Positions 9,392-18,699 of a DNA stretch of 64,000 nt are shown here, piece after piece; within the stretch, counting starts at the first letter, position 1; each line of letters begins with the position of its first letter. The DNA comes from Lachnospiraceae bacterium (GTDB lineage: Bacteria > Bacillota > Clostridia > Lachnospirales > Lachnospiraceae): assembly GCA_030825115.1 (NCBI GenBank), contig JAPJQL010000002.1, positions 124,001 to 188,000 of the forward strand, given 5' to 3'. Both the position numbers and the translations under genes were made by a program. The notes beneath the pieces are model-generated. The model did no database searches. It saw nothing but the letters and a program-made list of their open reading frames with translations, and was not told the DNA's origin.

Positions 9392-11386
9392 ATGAACGAA
9401 CAAATATCCAATACACCGCTCTCCCCCAGCCGGGAGTTATCTGAATACGGCGCCGCCCAGATCCAGATATTAGAAGGCCTGGAAGCTGTCCGCAAGCGCC
9501 CTGCCATGTACATCGGAAGCACCTCCTCCCAGGGGCTCCACCACCTGGTCTACGAAATCATGGACAATGCCGTGGATGAAGCCCTTGCCGGATACTGCAC
9601 CCACATCCAGGTAACGTTAAATCCTGACGGCTCAGCAACCGTGACGGACAACGGCAGGGGGATTCCCGTGGGCATCCAAAAGAAAACAGGGCTGTCCGCC
9701 ATGCAGGTCGTGTTTACCGTCCTCCACGCAGGGGGAAAATTTGACAACGAAAACTACAAAGTCTCCGGCGGGCTTCACGGCGTAGGCGCATCCGTCGTAA
9801 ACGCCCTCTCCCACTGGCTGGAGGTGACAGTACATCAGGATGGGCATTCCTTTAACCAGCGTTACGAACATGGGGTTCCAACCGGAGATGTCCGCTGCAT
9901 CAAAGCCTGTTCTCGGCAGGTTCACGGGACTACTGTCACCTTTCTGCCCGACGACACCATCTTCCAGGAAACCTGCTTTTCCTATGAAGTGCTGAGAGAA
10001 CGGCTGCGGGAAACGGCATTTCTGACACAGGGGCTTACCGTGTCCATACAGGACGACCGCGTCTCATCGCCAAACACCCTGCAAAATCCATCTTCTGTTT
10101 CCGCTTCCCGGAGCGACTCGTTTTGCTATCCGGAAGGGATCCGGGATTTTGTCGCCCATTTGAACCGGGAGCAGAATCCGCTCTACCCGCAGATTGTCTC
10201 CGGAACGGAGTCCGGGGATGACATCCAGGTGGATTTTGCCTTCCAGCATAACACCTCCTATGCCGAGCAGATTCACAGTTTTGTCAACAACATTTCCACG
10301 CAGGAGGGCGGGACTCACTTAACCGGCTTTCGCAGCGCACTCTCCCGCGCAGTAAACGATTATGCCAGAACGCACAACCTGCTGAAAGAAAACGCCCCTT
10401 CCTTTACGAGGGAGGAGCTGTCGGAAGGGCTGACCGCCGTCATCAGCATCAAATTGAAAGAGCCCCAGTTTGAAGGCCAGACCAAGCAGAAACTGGGCAA
10501 CCGGCTCGCCCGCGCAGCCGTGGAATCCCTTGCCTTTCAGAGGATTACAATCTTTTTTGAACAAAATCCGTCCACCGCAAAGGTCATCTGTGAAAAAGCT
10601 CTTTTAGCACAGCATGCCAAAAATGCGGCGCGGCACGCAAGGGAACTGACCCGCAGCCGCCAGGCCGCGGCCGGAATCTCACTTCCCGGAAAACTTGCCG
10701 ACTGTTCTGAACGAGATCCTGCAAAATGCGAACTGTTTATCGTAGAGGGCGACTCCGCAGGAGGCTCCGCAAAAATGGCGCGCTCCCGGCTCACCCAGGC
10801 CATCCTGCCCCTGCGTGGAAAGATCCTCAATGTCGAAAAAGCCCGCCTTGACAAAATATACGCCAACGCGGAAATCAAAGCCATGATCGCAGCCCTGGGC
10901 ACCGGCATCTTGCAGGACTTTTCCATTGAAAAACTGCGCTATCACAAAATCATCCTGATGACCGACGCCGATGTGGACGGCGCCCATATCACCACTCTGC
11001 TGCTGACCTTCTTTTTCCGTTTCATGCCGGAACTGATTCGGGGCGGGTATGTATATCTGGCACAGCCGCCGCTCTACCGGGTAGATAAAAACAAAAAAAT
11101 CTGGTATGCTTATCATGATAACGAGCTGTCAGATATTCTGGATGCCATTGGGCGGGACACCAGCAACCGCATCCAGCGGTACAAAGGGTTAGGAGAGATG
11201 GATGCCTCCCAGCTTTGGGAAACCACGATGGACCCTGAGCGGCGGGTGCTGCTCCGCGTCACGATGGAAGACTGCGGCGAAGAAGCTTCCCGCCGGCTTT
11301 TCTCCCTGCTCATGGGAGAGGATGTCGCGCCCCGCAGGGACTTCATCTTCGCCCATGCCAGATTTGCCACCGGGATTGACCTCTGA
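9392..11386 (+). CDS. Type IIA DNA topoisomerase subunit B (GyrB/ParE-like), stand-alone
   Basis: 664 residues. It contains the GHKL ATPase (IMDNAVDEAL, DNGRGIP, GGLHGVGASVVNAL), the transducer domain, and the TOPRIM domain with metal-binding Glu452 (EGDSAGG) and Asp525/Asp527 (TDADVDGAH). The C-terminal GyrB tail (RYKGLGEM) follows. All catalytic residues are present, so it should be active with an A-subunit partner. The chromosomal gyrB is normally next to recF/dnaA/gyrA and parE next to parC. Here there is no A subunit; a LysR regulator follows after 22 bases. It is therefore probably an extra paralogue, though whether it is the genome's only ParE cannot be judged from this window. The start has AGGAG at proper spacing. 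Confidence 0.88.
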   Translation: MNEQISNTPLSPSRELSEYGAAQIQILEGLEAVRKRPAMYIGSTSSQGLHHLVYEIMDNAVDEALAGYCTHIQVTLNPDGSATVTDNGRGIPVGIQKKTGLSAMQVVFTVLHAGGKFDNENYKVSGGLHGVGASVVNALSHWLEVTVHQDGHSFNQRYEHGVPTGDVRCIKACSRQVHGTTVTFLPDDTIFQETCFSYEVLRERLRETAFLTQGLTVSIQDDRVSSPNTLQNPSSVSASRSDSFCYPEGIRDFVAHLNREQNPLYPQIVSGTESGDDIQVDFAFQHNTSYAEQIHSFVNNISTQEGGTHLTGFRSALSRAVNDYARTHNLLKENAPSFTREELSEGLTAVISIKLKEPQFEGQTKQKLGNRLARAAVESLAFQRITIFFEQNPSTAKVICEKALLAQHAKNAARHARELTRSRQAAAGISLPGKLADCSERDPAKCELFIVEGDSAGGSAKMARSRLTQAILPLRGKILNVEKARLDKIYANAEIKAMIAALGTGILQDFSIEKLRYHKIILMTDADVDGAHITTLLLTFFFRFMPELIRGGYVYLAQPPLYRVDKNKKIWYAYHDNELSDILDAIGRDTSNRIQRYKGLGEMDASQLWETTMDPERRVLLRVTMEDCGEEASRRLFSLLMGEDVAPRRDFIFAHARFATGIDL

Positions 11387-11408
11387 CAGCAGAAAAGAGG
11401 ATATGTGC

Positions 11409-12314
11409 ATGAACCGGGATGACCTGGAACTTTTTACGGCGATATTGGAAGAAAAGAATCTGGCAAAGGCGGCAGAGCGGCTCTATCTGTCCACCTCCAC
11501 CGCGGGCGCCAGGCTAAGAGCGATGGAGACAGAACTGGGATTTGAGTTATTTGAACGAAAAAAAGGAGCAAGGACTGCCCTTCCAACCGCGAAGGGGCTG
11601 TCATTTGCTCCCATTGCCCACCAGATGCTCTCCCTGTGGAATGACTGCGACCGATTGAGCCATGCAGCCGATTCTCCGGCGCTGACCATTGCCACGGTGG
11701 ACAGCTTTCTGGACTACAATCTGACGCCGCTCTACCGGTCGCTGATCAACGAGCACGGGTTTTCTCTGGATATCAAGTGCTACCCCGCCGACATGATCTA
11801 CTCCCTTGTCAGTAAAAAACAGGCGGATATCGGGTTCGCCTTATACCATGCGGATGCGCCCAGCCTGAATATCACACCTGTCATATCCGACGAGATGGTA
11901 CTGATCACGCCACAACGGACCGCGGCCGCCATCGTCTCACCGTCCGAACTGGATCCCGAGAAAGAACTGTTCGTCGGCTCCCGCTACAACAGCAACATCG
12001 GCTGGGGACCGGAATTCATGTTATGGCACGACCGTCATATCGGTACCAGCTCCCGCCCGATGCTGACAGCTACCAGCATTTCAATCCTGACTGGATTTCT
12101 GGATACAGACGAGTTCTGGAGCATCGTTCCGCAGACCACCGCAAAAGGTCTGCAGGACTTGTATCCGATCCAGATCCATCATCTGGACCCGGCTCCTCCC
12201 AGACGGACGCTCTATTTGCTTACCCACGTTTCTCCTTCCCGCATCTCCGCCCAGAATGTGGAGCATTTTCTGGGATATCTCTATCCTTATCTGGAACAGC
12301 GCGGATTGCAGTGA
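11409..12314 (+). CDS. LysR-family transcriptional regulator
   Basis: 301 residues. The N-terminal winged helix-turn-helix (about 1-60) carries the LysR pattern LELFTAILEEKNLAKAAERLYLS, then RAMETELGFELFER. A LysR substrate-binding domain follows. The start is taken as ATG 11409 because the AGAGG site is eight to nine bases upstream; ATG at 11403 is an alternative. It lies 22 bases behind the gyrB-like gene on the same strand and probably shares its transcript, which is an odd pairing since LysR genes usually diverge from their targets. Ligand unknown. Confidence 0.88.
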   Translation: MNRDDLELFTAILEEKNLAKAAERLYLSTSTAGARLRAMETELGFELFERKKGARTALPTAKGLSFAPIAHQMLSLWNDCDRLSHAADSPALTIATVDSFLDYNLTPLYRSLINEHGFSLDIKCYPADMIYSLVSKKQADIGFALYHADAPSLNITPVISDEMVLITPQRTAAAIVSPSELDPEKELFVGSRYNSNIGWGPEFMLWHDRHIGTSSRPMLTATSISILTGFLDTDEFWSIVPQTTAKGLQDLYPIQIHHLDPAPPRRTLYLLTHVSPSRISAQNVEHFLGYLYPYLEQRGLQ

Positions 12315-12394
12315 GCCATGCGGCTGCTATCCGCAGCTGGAAGACAGCCATTACATCAGGCTGCAGAAACGCCTTTCATTTCTTGTCAACTTTC

Positions 12395-13420
12395 TCAGCA
12401 AATAGGCCTGATCCACCCTTTTGGTGCTTCAATTTCTCCCAACTGAATCCCTGTCAAGGTATCATAGAGTCTTCTGATCACCGGCCCCATCTCGTCCATT
12501 CCACTGGAAAAGCAGATTTCTTTTCCATGATCCACAATCTTCCCGACCGGAGAAATAACCGCCGCCGTGCCGCACAGACCACACTCTTTAAAATCTGCCA
12601 CCTCCGATAATTTTACCGGACGTTTGGTCGCCTTCAGCCCAAGATACCGTTCTGCGACCTCCATCATGGAACGCCTTGTAATTGAGGGAAGGATAGAAGA
12701 TGATTGTGGGGTTACAATCTCATCATCCTCTGTAACAAACAAAAAATTGGCCCCTCCCGTTTCTTCCACATAAGTTCTTGTCGCTGGGTCAAGATATAAG
12801 TTTTCATCATATCCGTCCTGGTGCGCTTTTACATAAGCGCGCAGACTCATGGCATAATTCAGTCCCGCCTTGATATGACCTGTTCCATGAGGCGCTGCCC
12901 GGTCAAAGTCACTGACACAAAGCGTCAAAGGTTTTGCGCCTCCTTTAAAGTACGGCCCTACCGGCGTACACAGAATCCGAAACTGATACTCTGCTGCCGG
13001 TTTGATTCCGATAACCGGGGCGGAGGCAAACATATAGGGTCTGATGTAGAGAGAAGCGCCGCTGCCATAAGGCGGCACCCACGCTTCATTGGCTTTTACC
13101 ACCTGATCCAGCGCTTTTAGAAACTGTTCTTTTGGAAACGGAGGCATCTCCAGCCCTGATGCCGAATCCATCATCCGCTCCGCGTTCAGGTCCGGACGAA
13201 AAGTCACAATGCGACCATCCTTTGTCCTGTATGCCTTCAAACCCTCAAAAATCCCCTGTCCATATTGAAGGATTCCGGCACATTCATTCAATACAACCGT
13301 CTTATCCGAAGTCAAGGTTCCTGCATCCCATGCCCCGTTTTTAAAATTTGAAACATAACTTTTTTCTGTTTCTCTATAAGCAAACCCCAAATCCTTCCAG
13401 TCCATATTTTCCATCTGCAT
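12395..13420 (-). CDS. ilvE: Branched-chain amino acid aminotransferase
   Basis: 341 residues of the fold-type IV aminotransferases. The PLP lysine is in GHIKAGLNYA (about Lys184). Family signatures ILQYGQGIFEGLKAYR, LYIRPYMFA and the cofactor-binding YVEETGGANFLFV are all present, as in the long BCAT type. It interconverts leucine, isoleucine or valine with their 2-oxo acids, using glutamate/2-oxoglutarate. It is the last gene of a five-gene minus-strand cluster with two C-S lyases, RidA and an NhaC-type transporter. In that context it may transaminate the oxo acids produced there, for example 2-oxobutanoate (inference). Confidence 0.92.
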   Translation of the reverse strand: MQMENMDWKDLGFAYRETEKSYVSNFKNGAWDAGTLTSDKTVVLNECAGILQYGQGIFEGLKAYRTKDGRIVTFRPDLNAERMMDSASGLEMPPFPKEQFLKALDQVVKANEAWVPPYGSGASLYIRPYMFASAPVIGIKPAAEYQFRILCTPVGPYFKGGAKPLTLCVSDFDRAAPHGTGHIKAGLNYAMSLRAYVKAHQDGYDENLYLDPATRTYVEETGGANFLFVTEDDEIVTPQSSSILPSITRRSMMEVAERYLGLKATKRPVKLSEVADFKECGLCGTAAVISPVGKIVDHGKEICFSSGMDEMGPVIRRLYDTLTGIQLGEIEAPKGWIRPIC

Positions 13421-13448
13421 CACTGTTATTTCCTTTCCTCACCGCCGC

Positions 13449-14651
13449 TTATCCCTCAACTGCCCGTAAAATCTTTCTCGCCTCAGATACCAGATTTTCT
13501 ACTGCCTGTCTGATATAGGCCGGGGCGGTTGCCAGGTTGATTCTGATAAAACCTTCATACTTTTCACCGAACCACTCACCATAATCTACCGCCATACGGC
13601 ACCTGTTCTGCACAAGATCACGTACCTGTCCTGCAGGCGCTAATCTCCTTAAATCCACAAGCACAAGATACGTGCCTTCGAGGCTGCATACCGTAACCTG
13701 AGGCAGTTCTTTTTCCAGCGCCTCCTTCAAATACCGGTAATTATCGCGGATTATATCCAGCACATGGTCCAGCCACGCTTCTCCGCCGGCATATCCGGCA
13801 GCCGTTGCAATCATTCCCATGATGCTTACCTCCGTCCGGTTCAATCCTGACGCAAACCTGTCATATCTCTGTCTCAGCCCATCATCGGGAATCACGATGT
13901 GAGAATGCAAAAGGGTAGCCAGATTAAATGTCTTAGACGCAGAGGACAGCGTAAGAAGCATATCCCGGTACGCCCCGCCTGCCACGACCGCCGCCGGGAC
14001 AAAGGGAGAATCCCCCAACACCAGATCCTGATGGATTTCATCACTTACCACCAGCACCTGGTGCTTCCGGCAGATTTCCAACACCTGCTCCAGTTCCTCT
14101 TCTCTCCAGACTCTGCCGACCGGGTTGTGAGGCGAACACTGCAAAAACATCTTTACATGATTTTCTACAATCGCATGTTCTATCGCTTCATAATTCATCG
14201 AAAAGTAACCGTTATCGTAATCCAGTTCCACAGTAACAAGTGTCCGGTCATTGTTTGTAACCACATTGAAAAATGGATAATAAACCGGGGTCAGGATCAG
14301 ACAGGCATCCTTCGGTTTTGTAAACGCATGAATCATCCATGCGATCGCTGTCACGCATCCGGTGGAAAAGCGCACCCACTCTTTCTCTATCGGAAAACCG
14401 TACCGCCTTTCCATCCAGTCCGAAAAAACATGATAATAGGAATCTGGGACGCTGGAATATCCAAACACCCCATGCCTGCACCGTTTTTCCAGTTCCTCTG
14501 TAATCGCATCACAGGTTTTAAATTCCATATCTGCAATCCACAACGGAATCAGGTCCCGCTCCCCGAACTTTTCCTCCAAACCATCCCATTTCACGGAGTC
14601 TGTTCCCTTTCGGTCAACCACATATGTATCTAAAAATGCCTGTTTATCCAT
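13449..14651 (-). CDS. MalY/PatB-type PLP-dependent C-S lyase (copy 2)
   Basis: 400 residues of the fold-type I aminotransferase superfamily, MalY/PatB subgroup. Features seen: LIPLWIADMEF near the N-terminus, SPHNPVGRVW, VVSDEIHQDL, and the PLP lysine Lys240 in SSASKTFNLA. Characterised members are cystathionine beta-lyases or cysteine-S-conjugate beta-lyases, releasing a thiol, pyruvate and ammonia. It sits in one operon with a second MalY-like gene, RidA and a transporter. The two copies differ strongly in the N-terminal 60 residues and around the active site, so they may serve different substrates. The start is fixed by AGGAGGGG upstream. Confidence 0.9.
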   Translation of the reverse strand: MDKQAFLDTYVVDRKGTDSVKWDGLEEKFGERDLIPLWIADMEFKTCDAITEELEKRCRHGVFGYSSVPDSYYHVFSDWMERRYGFPIEKEWVRFSTGCVTAIAWMIHAFTKPKDACLILTPVYYPFFNVVTNNDRTLVTVELDYDNGYFSMNYEAIEHAIVENHVKMFLQCSPHNPVGRVWREEELEQVLEICRKHQVLVVSDEIHQDLVLGDSPFVPAAVVAGGAYRDMLLTLSSASKTFNLATLLHSHIVIPDDGLRQRYDRFASGLNRTEVSIMGMIATAAGYAGGEAWLDHVLDIIRDNYRYLKEALEKELPQVTVCSLEGTYLVLVDLRRLAPAGQVRDLVQNRCRMAVDYGEWFGEKYEGFIRINLATAPAYIRQAVENLVSEARKILRAVEG

Positions 14652-14671
14652 GTAATCGCCCCTCCTGCTGT

Positions 14672-15040
14672 TTATTTGACGGCAATTGCTTCAATTTCAC
14701 ATAACACGCCCTTGGGAAGTGTCTTGACTGCCACACAACTTCTCGCCGGTTTGGACACAAAATATTTTGCATAAACTTCGTTAAAAGCAGCAAAGTCACC
14801 CATATCAGCCAAAAAACAGGTTGTCTTAAACACATCCTCAAAACTGCTTCCGGCCGCCTCAAGGATTGCCCCCACGTTCTGGCAGCTCTGTTCTGCCTGC
14901 GCGGCAATTCCTTCCGGCACTTCTCCATTTGCCGGATCTACCGGAATCTGCCCCGATGTATATACCAGCCCGTTAACTTCAAATCCCTGGGAATAGGGTC
15001 CAATTGCCCCCGGTGCTTTTTTTGTATCAATGACTTTCAT
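14672..15040 (-). CDS. ridA: RidA family enamine/imine deaminase
   Basis: 122 residues, the normal RidA size. It begins MKVIDTKKAPGAIGPYSQG, the family opening, and ends with the signature SCVAVKTLPKGVLCEIEAIA. RidA hydrolyses reactive enamines such as 2-aminoacrylate, formed by PLP-dependent eliminases. Its place between two C-S lyase genes fits that role exactly, because beta-lyases release 2-aminoacrylate. The arginine that stabilises the intermediate in active RidA is present in ARSCVAV. It starts 18 bases after the NhaC-like stop, behind AAGGAG. Confidence 0.94.
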   Translation of the reverse strand: MKVIDTKKAPGAIGPYSQGFEVNGLVYTSGQIPVDPANGEVPEGIAAQAEQSCQNVGAILEAAGSSFEDVFKTTCFLADMGDFAAFNEVYAKYFVSKPARSCVAVKTLPKGVLCEIEAIAVK

Positions 15041-15058
15041 GTTTTTGTCTCCTTCTTC

Positions 15059-16417
15059 TTATTTTTGTAATTCTGTAAGTTCTGCCTGCTTTTCTTCCCT
15101 GGTCCTCAGCAGCCCAAACTGGATGGTAATACAGGTGAACAAAATCAACAGTACCGGATAAAATGCGTATTTTAAAATGTCCAGATAAGAACAGCCTCCA
15201 TACTGCTGTACCAGGAGGCAGCCGCTGTCATGCGGCACCACCATCAAAATGGCGCATGAGAAAATATCCAACAAAGAGGCAAGCCTTTTTGGAGCAATCG
15301 TATATTTCTGCCCAAGCTCCTTCGCAATCGGAGCGCTGATCAAACATGCGACAGGATTGTTTAAAGTGGTTCCTGAAATTGCCATAGACAACAAGCCGAT
15401 TGCATACTGGCAGCTTTTTCTGCTCTTGATAAATTTCATAGCCGTATCTACCAGCCACTGGATTCCGCCGTAATATCGGATCAGCTCCATCATACCGGAG
15501 ACCATCATGGCAAACACTGCCAGCCAGAACATATCTTCCATGCCTGCCCCAACAGCCTGTGCCCATCCAAAAAAGTCAACGCTGCCCACCATTATCCCGA
15601 TGATACAGGAAAGACCTGTGCCAAGAGCCAGCGCCAGAATCACATCCAGCCCTACGATTGCAAGGATAAGAACTGTCAGATATGGAATAATGGTCAGCAG
15701 GTTATAAGCTCCTGCCTCAGCCGCCGTGACTGCGCCGGCTCCCTTTAGGCTCATCACCCCATACAGCACCATTGTCAGCACAGCCGCCGGAACTGCAATC
15801 TTGAAATTCATCACAAACTTATCCTTCATCTCTGCGCCAACACCCTTAGTCGCAATAATCGTAGTATCCGAAATCATAGACAGGTTATCTCCGAAATATG
15901 CTCCGGCAATGGCGGCCGCGCCAGCCATACCCACATTGAGTCCGGCCCCCTGCGCCAAAGCAATGGCAATCGGAATCATCGTAACCTGTGTCCCCATAGA
16001 AGTACCTATGCAGGTTGATATCACACAGCAGATCAGAAAAATCCCCGGAATCAGAAGCTGCGTGGGAATCAGGGATATCCCCAGATTCACCACAGAATCC
16101 TTACCTCCGATTGCAGCCGATGCACTTGCAAAACCACCTGCCAGCAGTACGATGATTCCCATCAGCATCACACCGGAAGCGCCGGCTCCCTTGCAGTAGA
16201 TATCTACTTTTTCCGAGAATTTTTTATCTCGTTCGAAGCAGGTCAGAGCAACCAGAATTCCTATCATCAGCGCTACATAACGCGGCATCATCCAAAACGG
16301 CGACTCTGCCCCCAAAATTGTAAAAACAATGCCACAGCCTAAATACAATCCTAAAAATACCAGCATAGGCACCAACGCCATACCGCCGTAAGATTTTTCA
16401 CTTCTCGTTTCTTTCAT
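15059..16417 (-). CDS. NhaC-family sodium-coupled antiporter/transporter
   Basis: 452 residues with about eleven membrane segments. It has the NhaC-type core: STCIGTSMGTQVTMIPIAIAL, GAYFGDNLSMISDTTIIAT, and ISGTTLNNPVACLI. The family holds Na+/H+ antiporters but also organic-substrate exchangers (malate/lactate, methionine, tyrosine). Being inside an operon of amino-acid lyases and aminotransferases, it more likely imports an amino acid or sulfur compound, or exchanges substrate for product, than manages sodium (inference). The start follows GGGGGA. It is coupled to the upstream lyase gene with 21 bases between them. Confidence 0.87.
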   Translation of the reverse strand: MKETRSEKSYGGMALVPMLVFLGLYLGCGIVFTILGAESPFWMMPRYVALMIGILVALTCFERDKKFSEKVDIYCKGAGASGVMLMGIIVLLAGGFASASAAIGGKDSVVNLGISLIPTQLLIPGIFLICCVISTCIGTSMGTQVTMIPIAIALAQGAGLNVGMAGAAAIAGAYFGDNLSMISDTTIIATKGVGAEMKDKFVMNFKIAVPAAVLTMVLYGVMSLKGAGAVTAAEAGAYNLLTIIPYLTVLILAIVGLDVILALALGTGLSCIIGIMVGSVDFFGWAQAVGAGMEDMFWLAVFAMMVSGMMELIRYYGGIQWLVDTAMKFIKSRKSCQYAIGLLSMAISGTTLNNPVACLISAPIAKELGQKYTIAPKRLASLLDIFSCAILMVVPHDSGCLLVQQYGGCSYLDILKYAFYPVLLILFTCITIQFGLLRTREEKQAELTELQK

Positions 16418-16438
16418 GGACGTAATCCCCCTGTATAT

Positions 16439-17659
16439 TTAATTTTCCCCTGTATACTTCACCGTATGTTTCGTATTAACCGCCTCACATATTCTCTTCA
16501 ACCCTTCTGCCAGTACTGATTTCGGACATGCCAGGTTCAGACGGATAAATCCATCGGAATTTTGTACAAACATATTTCCACCCTCTAAAAGCACCCCTGC
16601 TTTGTAGGCAAAAAACATTGGAAGCTGCTCATCCGGCTCAAAATAAGCGTTCAAATCCACCCACGCCAGGTAGGTTGCCTCTGAAATCTCATACTTTGCT
16701 TTTGGCAGATGTTCGCTCAGATATTCGCCGGTAAACCGAAAGTTCTCATCCAGATATCCCCTCAGTTCTTTAAGCCATACATCCCCCTTTTCATAAGCTG
16801 CCTGTGCTGCCGCGACACTCAGTGGATTGTCAAAGTTATAATGCCTCTCCAACCAGATTCCCCGGAGCGTTTCATCCCGGATGATAATATTGGAAATCAT
16901 CATCCCCGCCAGGTTGAAGGTTTTACTGGGGGCCATCGCAGTCACCAGTTTCTGGTATTTGGGCATCACCTTGCCAAGCGGAATATGCTTCTGGTTCAGG
17001 CGGAGCAGGTCGCAATGGATTTCATCAGAGATTACCCACAAACCGTACTTTTCGATGATACCGGCCATTTTTTCCAGTTCCTCTTCTCTCCACACACGTC
17101 CGCTCGGATTATGAGGGTTACATAAGATGAACAACGTTGTTTTCGGATCTGCCGCCTTTCGTTCAAAATCCTCAAAATCAATGGAGTATCTTCCGTCCTC
17201 ATAATTAAGGTCAGAGCATACATAATCCCGTTTATTAAAATCCGCCGCATATTTGAAATATGCATAGGAAGGCGTTAAAAACAGTACCTTCTCATCCTCC
17301 TTACAGATATACTCCACCAGCTCATAAAGCGCCGGGATGATGCCATTTGACATTACCAGTTCCTCTCTGTCAAACGTCCACCCGTAGTGCTTCTCACACC
17401 ATCCGGCAAATGCATCATAATAACTTTTCTCAAACACTCTTGTATAACCGAAAATACGCTTGTCCAGCCTCTTTCGCATCCCATCGATGACAACATCCGG
17501 TGTCGCAAACTCCATATCTGCCACCCACATCCGGATAAATTCTTCATCTTTATACGGAAACGTCATCGTCTCATCCGCATGAAAGATATAACTGCGAAAT
17601 CCGTCGGTATTCATCGCATTTGTGTGACGTCTGTCGATTATTTCATCAAAATTGTACAT
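16439..17659 (-). CDS. MalY/PatB-type PLP-dependent C-S lyase (copy 1)
   Basis: 406 residues from ATG 17659, chosen because AGAGGT lies just upstream; 20 further in-frame residues upstream have no such signal. Family features are FIRMWVADMEFATP, NPHNPSGRVW, VISDEIHCDLL and the PLP lysine Lys246 in MAPSKTFNLAGMM. It is likely a beta-elimination lyase on cystathionine or other cysteine S-conjugates. It is the first gene of the five-gene cluster and stands divergent from an XRE regulator (17900-18607), which probably controls it. The shared intergenic region contains an inverted repeat pair at 17748 and 17868. Confidence 0.9.
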   Translation of the reverse strand: MYNFDEIIDRRHTNAMNTDGFRSYIFHADETMTFPYKDEEFIRMWVADMEFATPDVVIDGMRKRLDKRIFGYTRVFEKSYYDAFAGWCEKHYGWTFDREELVMSNGIIPALYELVEYICKEDEKVLFLTPSYAYFKYAADFNKRDYVCSDLNYEDGRYSIDFEDFERKAADPKTTLFILCNPHNPSGRVWREEELEKMAGIIEKYGLWVISDEIHCDLLRLNQKHIPLGKVMPKYQKLVTAMAPSKTFNLAGMMISNIIIRDETLRGIWLERHYNFDNPLSVAAAQAAYEKGDVWLKELRGYLDENFRFTGEYLSEHLPKAKYEISEATYLAWVDLNAYFEPDEQLPMFFAYKAGVLLEGGNMFVQNSDGFIRLNLACPKSVLAEGLKRICEAVNTKHTVKYTGEN

Positions 17660-17747
17660 TTCTACCTCTTTCTTATCATTTTTTTGTGCAGCCTGCATCT
17701 TACAGGATGATTCTAACAAGAAATAGAATTACCGTCAAAAATGGTTT

Positions 17748-17875
17748 GTTTCCTGTAAATGGAAATTTTTTTAAATTTTTCTCTTCACAGTTGATTTTTA
17801 TCACAATATTTGATATCATTTTTGTATACATATTAAAACAGTAAAATTTCATTTTATTTTGTATTTTCAGGAAAC
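17748..17875. promoter_or_regulatory. Divergent promoter region with paired GTTTCCTG / CAGGAAAC sites
   Basis: GTTTCCTG at 17748-17755 and its exact reverse complement CAGGAAAC at 17868-17875 bracket the AT-rich region between the C-S lyase operon and the XRE regulator. A palindrome TGTATACA lies between them (17823-17830). This layout suggests binding sites for the XRE protein, possibly looping. Seen as sequence; the role is inferred. Confidence 0.4.
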
Positions 17876-17899
17876 TTTTTAGAGTCGGAGGAATTCTCC

Positions 17900-18607
17900 A
17901 TGAATGAAATAGGGATAGAAATCGGGAAACGGATTCGCAATTTCCGCAAGATGAGACATATGACACTGGAAGAGATGTCCGGAATAATTTGCAAGAGCAA
18001 ATCTGCCATCTCCAAATATGAAAAGGGCGAGATCGCAATCGATATCGAAACATTATACGAAATCGCAGATGCCCTGCACATCCATGTGGAGCAGCTCTTA
18101 TACTGCCGTCCCGACAGAACCGTATTCCGCGCTTCGGAAACCCACCCCGCTTTTTTCAATGGCGGCTCCCAATTTTTTTCCTATGTGTTTGATGGCCGAA
18201 ACAACCAGATCATCAGCAGTGTTTTTGATATTTTATCAGAGACGGAAAACAATCAATATAAAGTTATGATGTATATGAATTTTACAGATTATGAGCACTA
18301 TCAGAACTGTGAGAATACCTATTGGGGATATATTGAACATTACGATGCCATTACCAATATCATCCTTACAAACCGTGATACTCCTATGGAAAAGGCCAGC
18401 GTCCAGATTCTGGCTTCTTATCTGGATGCCGACACCAAGTGGGGCTTATGGAACGGGTTCTCTTCCCGCCCCATGATGCCCATTGCCACCAAGATGCTTT
18501 TTGCAAAGGCACCTTTGACCAAAGATTGTGAACTTGCAAAAAAGCTCAAAATCTCCAAGGAAGATATACGCCTGCTAAAGCTGTATAATATGTTGTCAAT
18601 TACCTGA
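17900..18607 (+). CDS. XRE-family transcriptional regulator
   Basis: 235 residues. The helix-turn-helix is at about 8-62 (IGKRIRNFRKMRHMTLEEMSGI, then CKSKSAISKYEKGEIAID), the classic Cro/C1 type. The C-terminal 170 residues match no domain I recognise; they are mixed polar sequence that could bind a ligand or mediate oligomerisation. It is divergently placed to the C-S lyase/RidA/transporter operon with 240 bases between starts, so it is the best candidate for its regulator. The start follows GGAGGAATTCTCC. Confidence 0.88.
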   Translation: MNEIGIEIGKRIRNFRKMRHMTLEEMSGIICKSKSAISKYEKGEIAIDIETLYEIADALHIHVEQLLYCRPDRTVFRASETHPAFFNGGSQFFSYVFDGRNNQIISSVFDILSETENNQYKVMMYMNFTDYEHYQNCENTYWGYIEHYDAITNIILTNRDTPMEKASVQILASYLDADTKWGLWNGFSSRPMMPIATKMLFAKAPLTKDCELAKKLKISKEDIRLLKLYNMLSIT

Positions 18608-18699
18608 TGCTGTACTCCCGCGCTCCAACTGTCTCAGGCTGGATTTTGTTTTTTCAATTGCAGAAATCGCCCCCACGGAGCAGATCCACCTGGAAGTAA

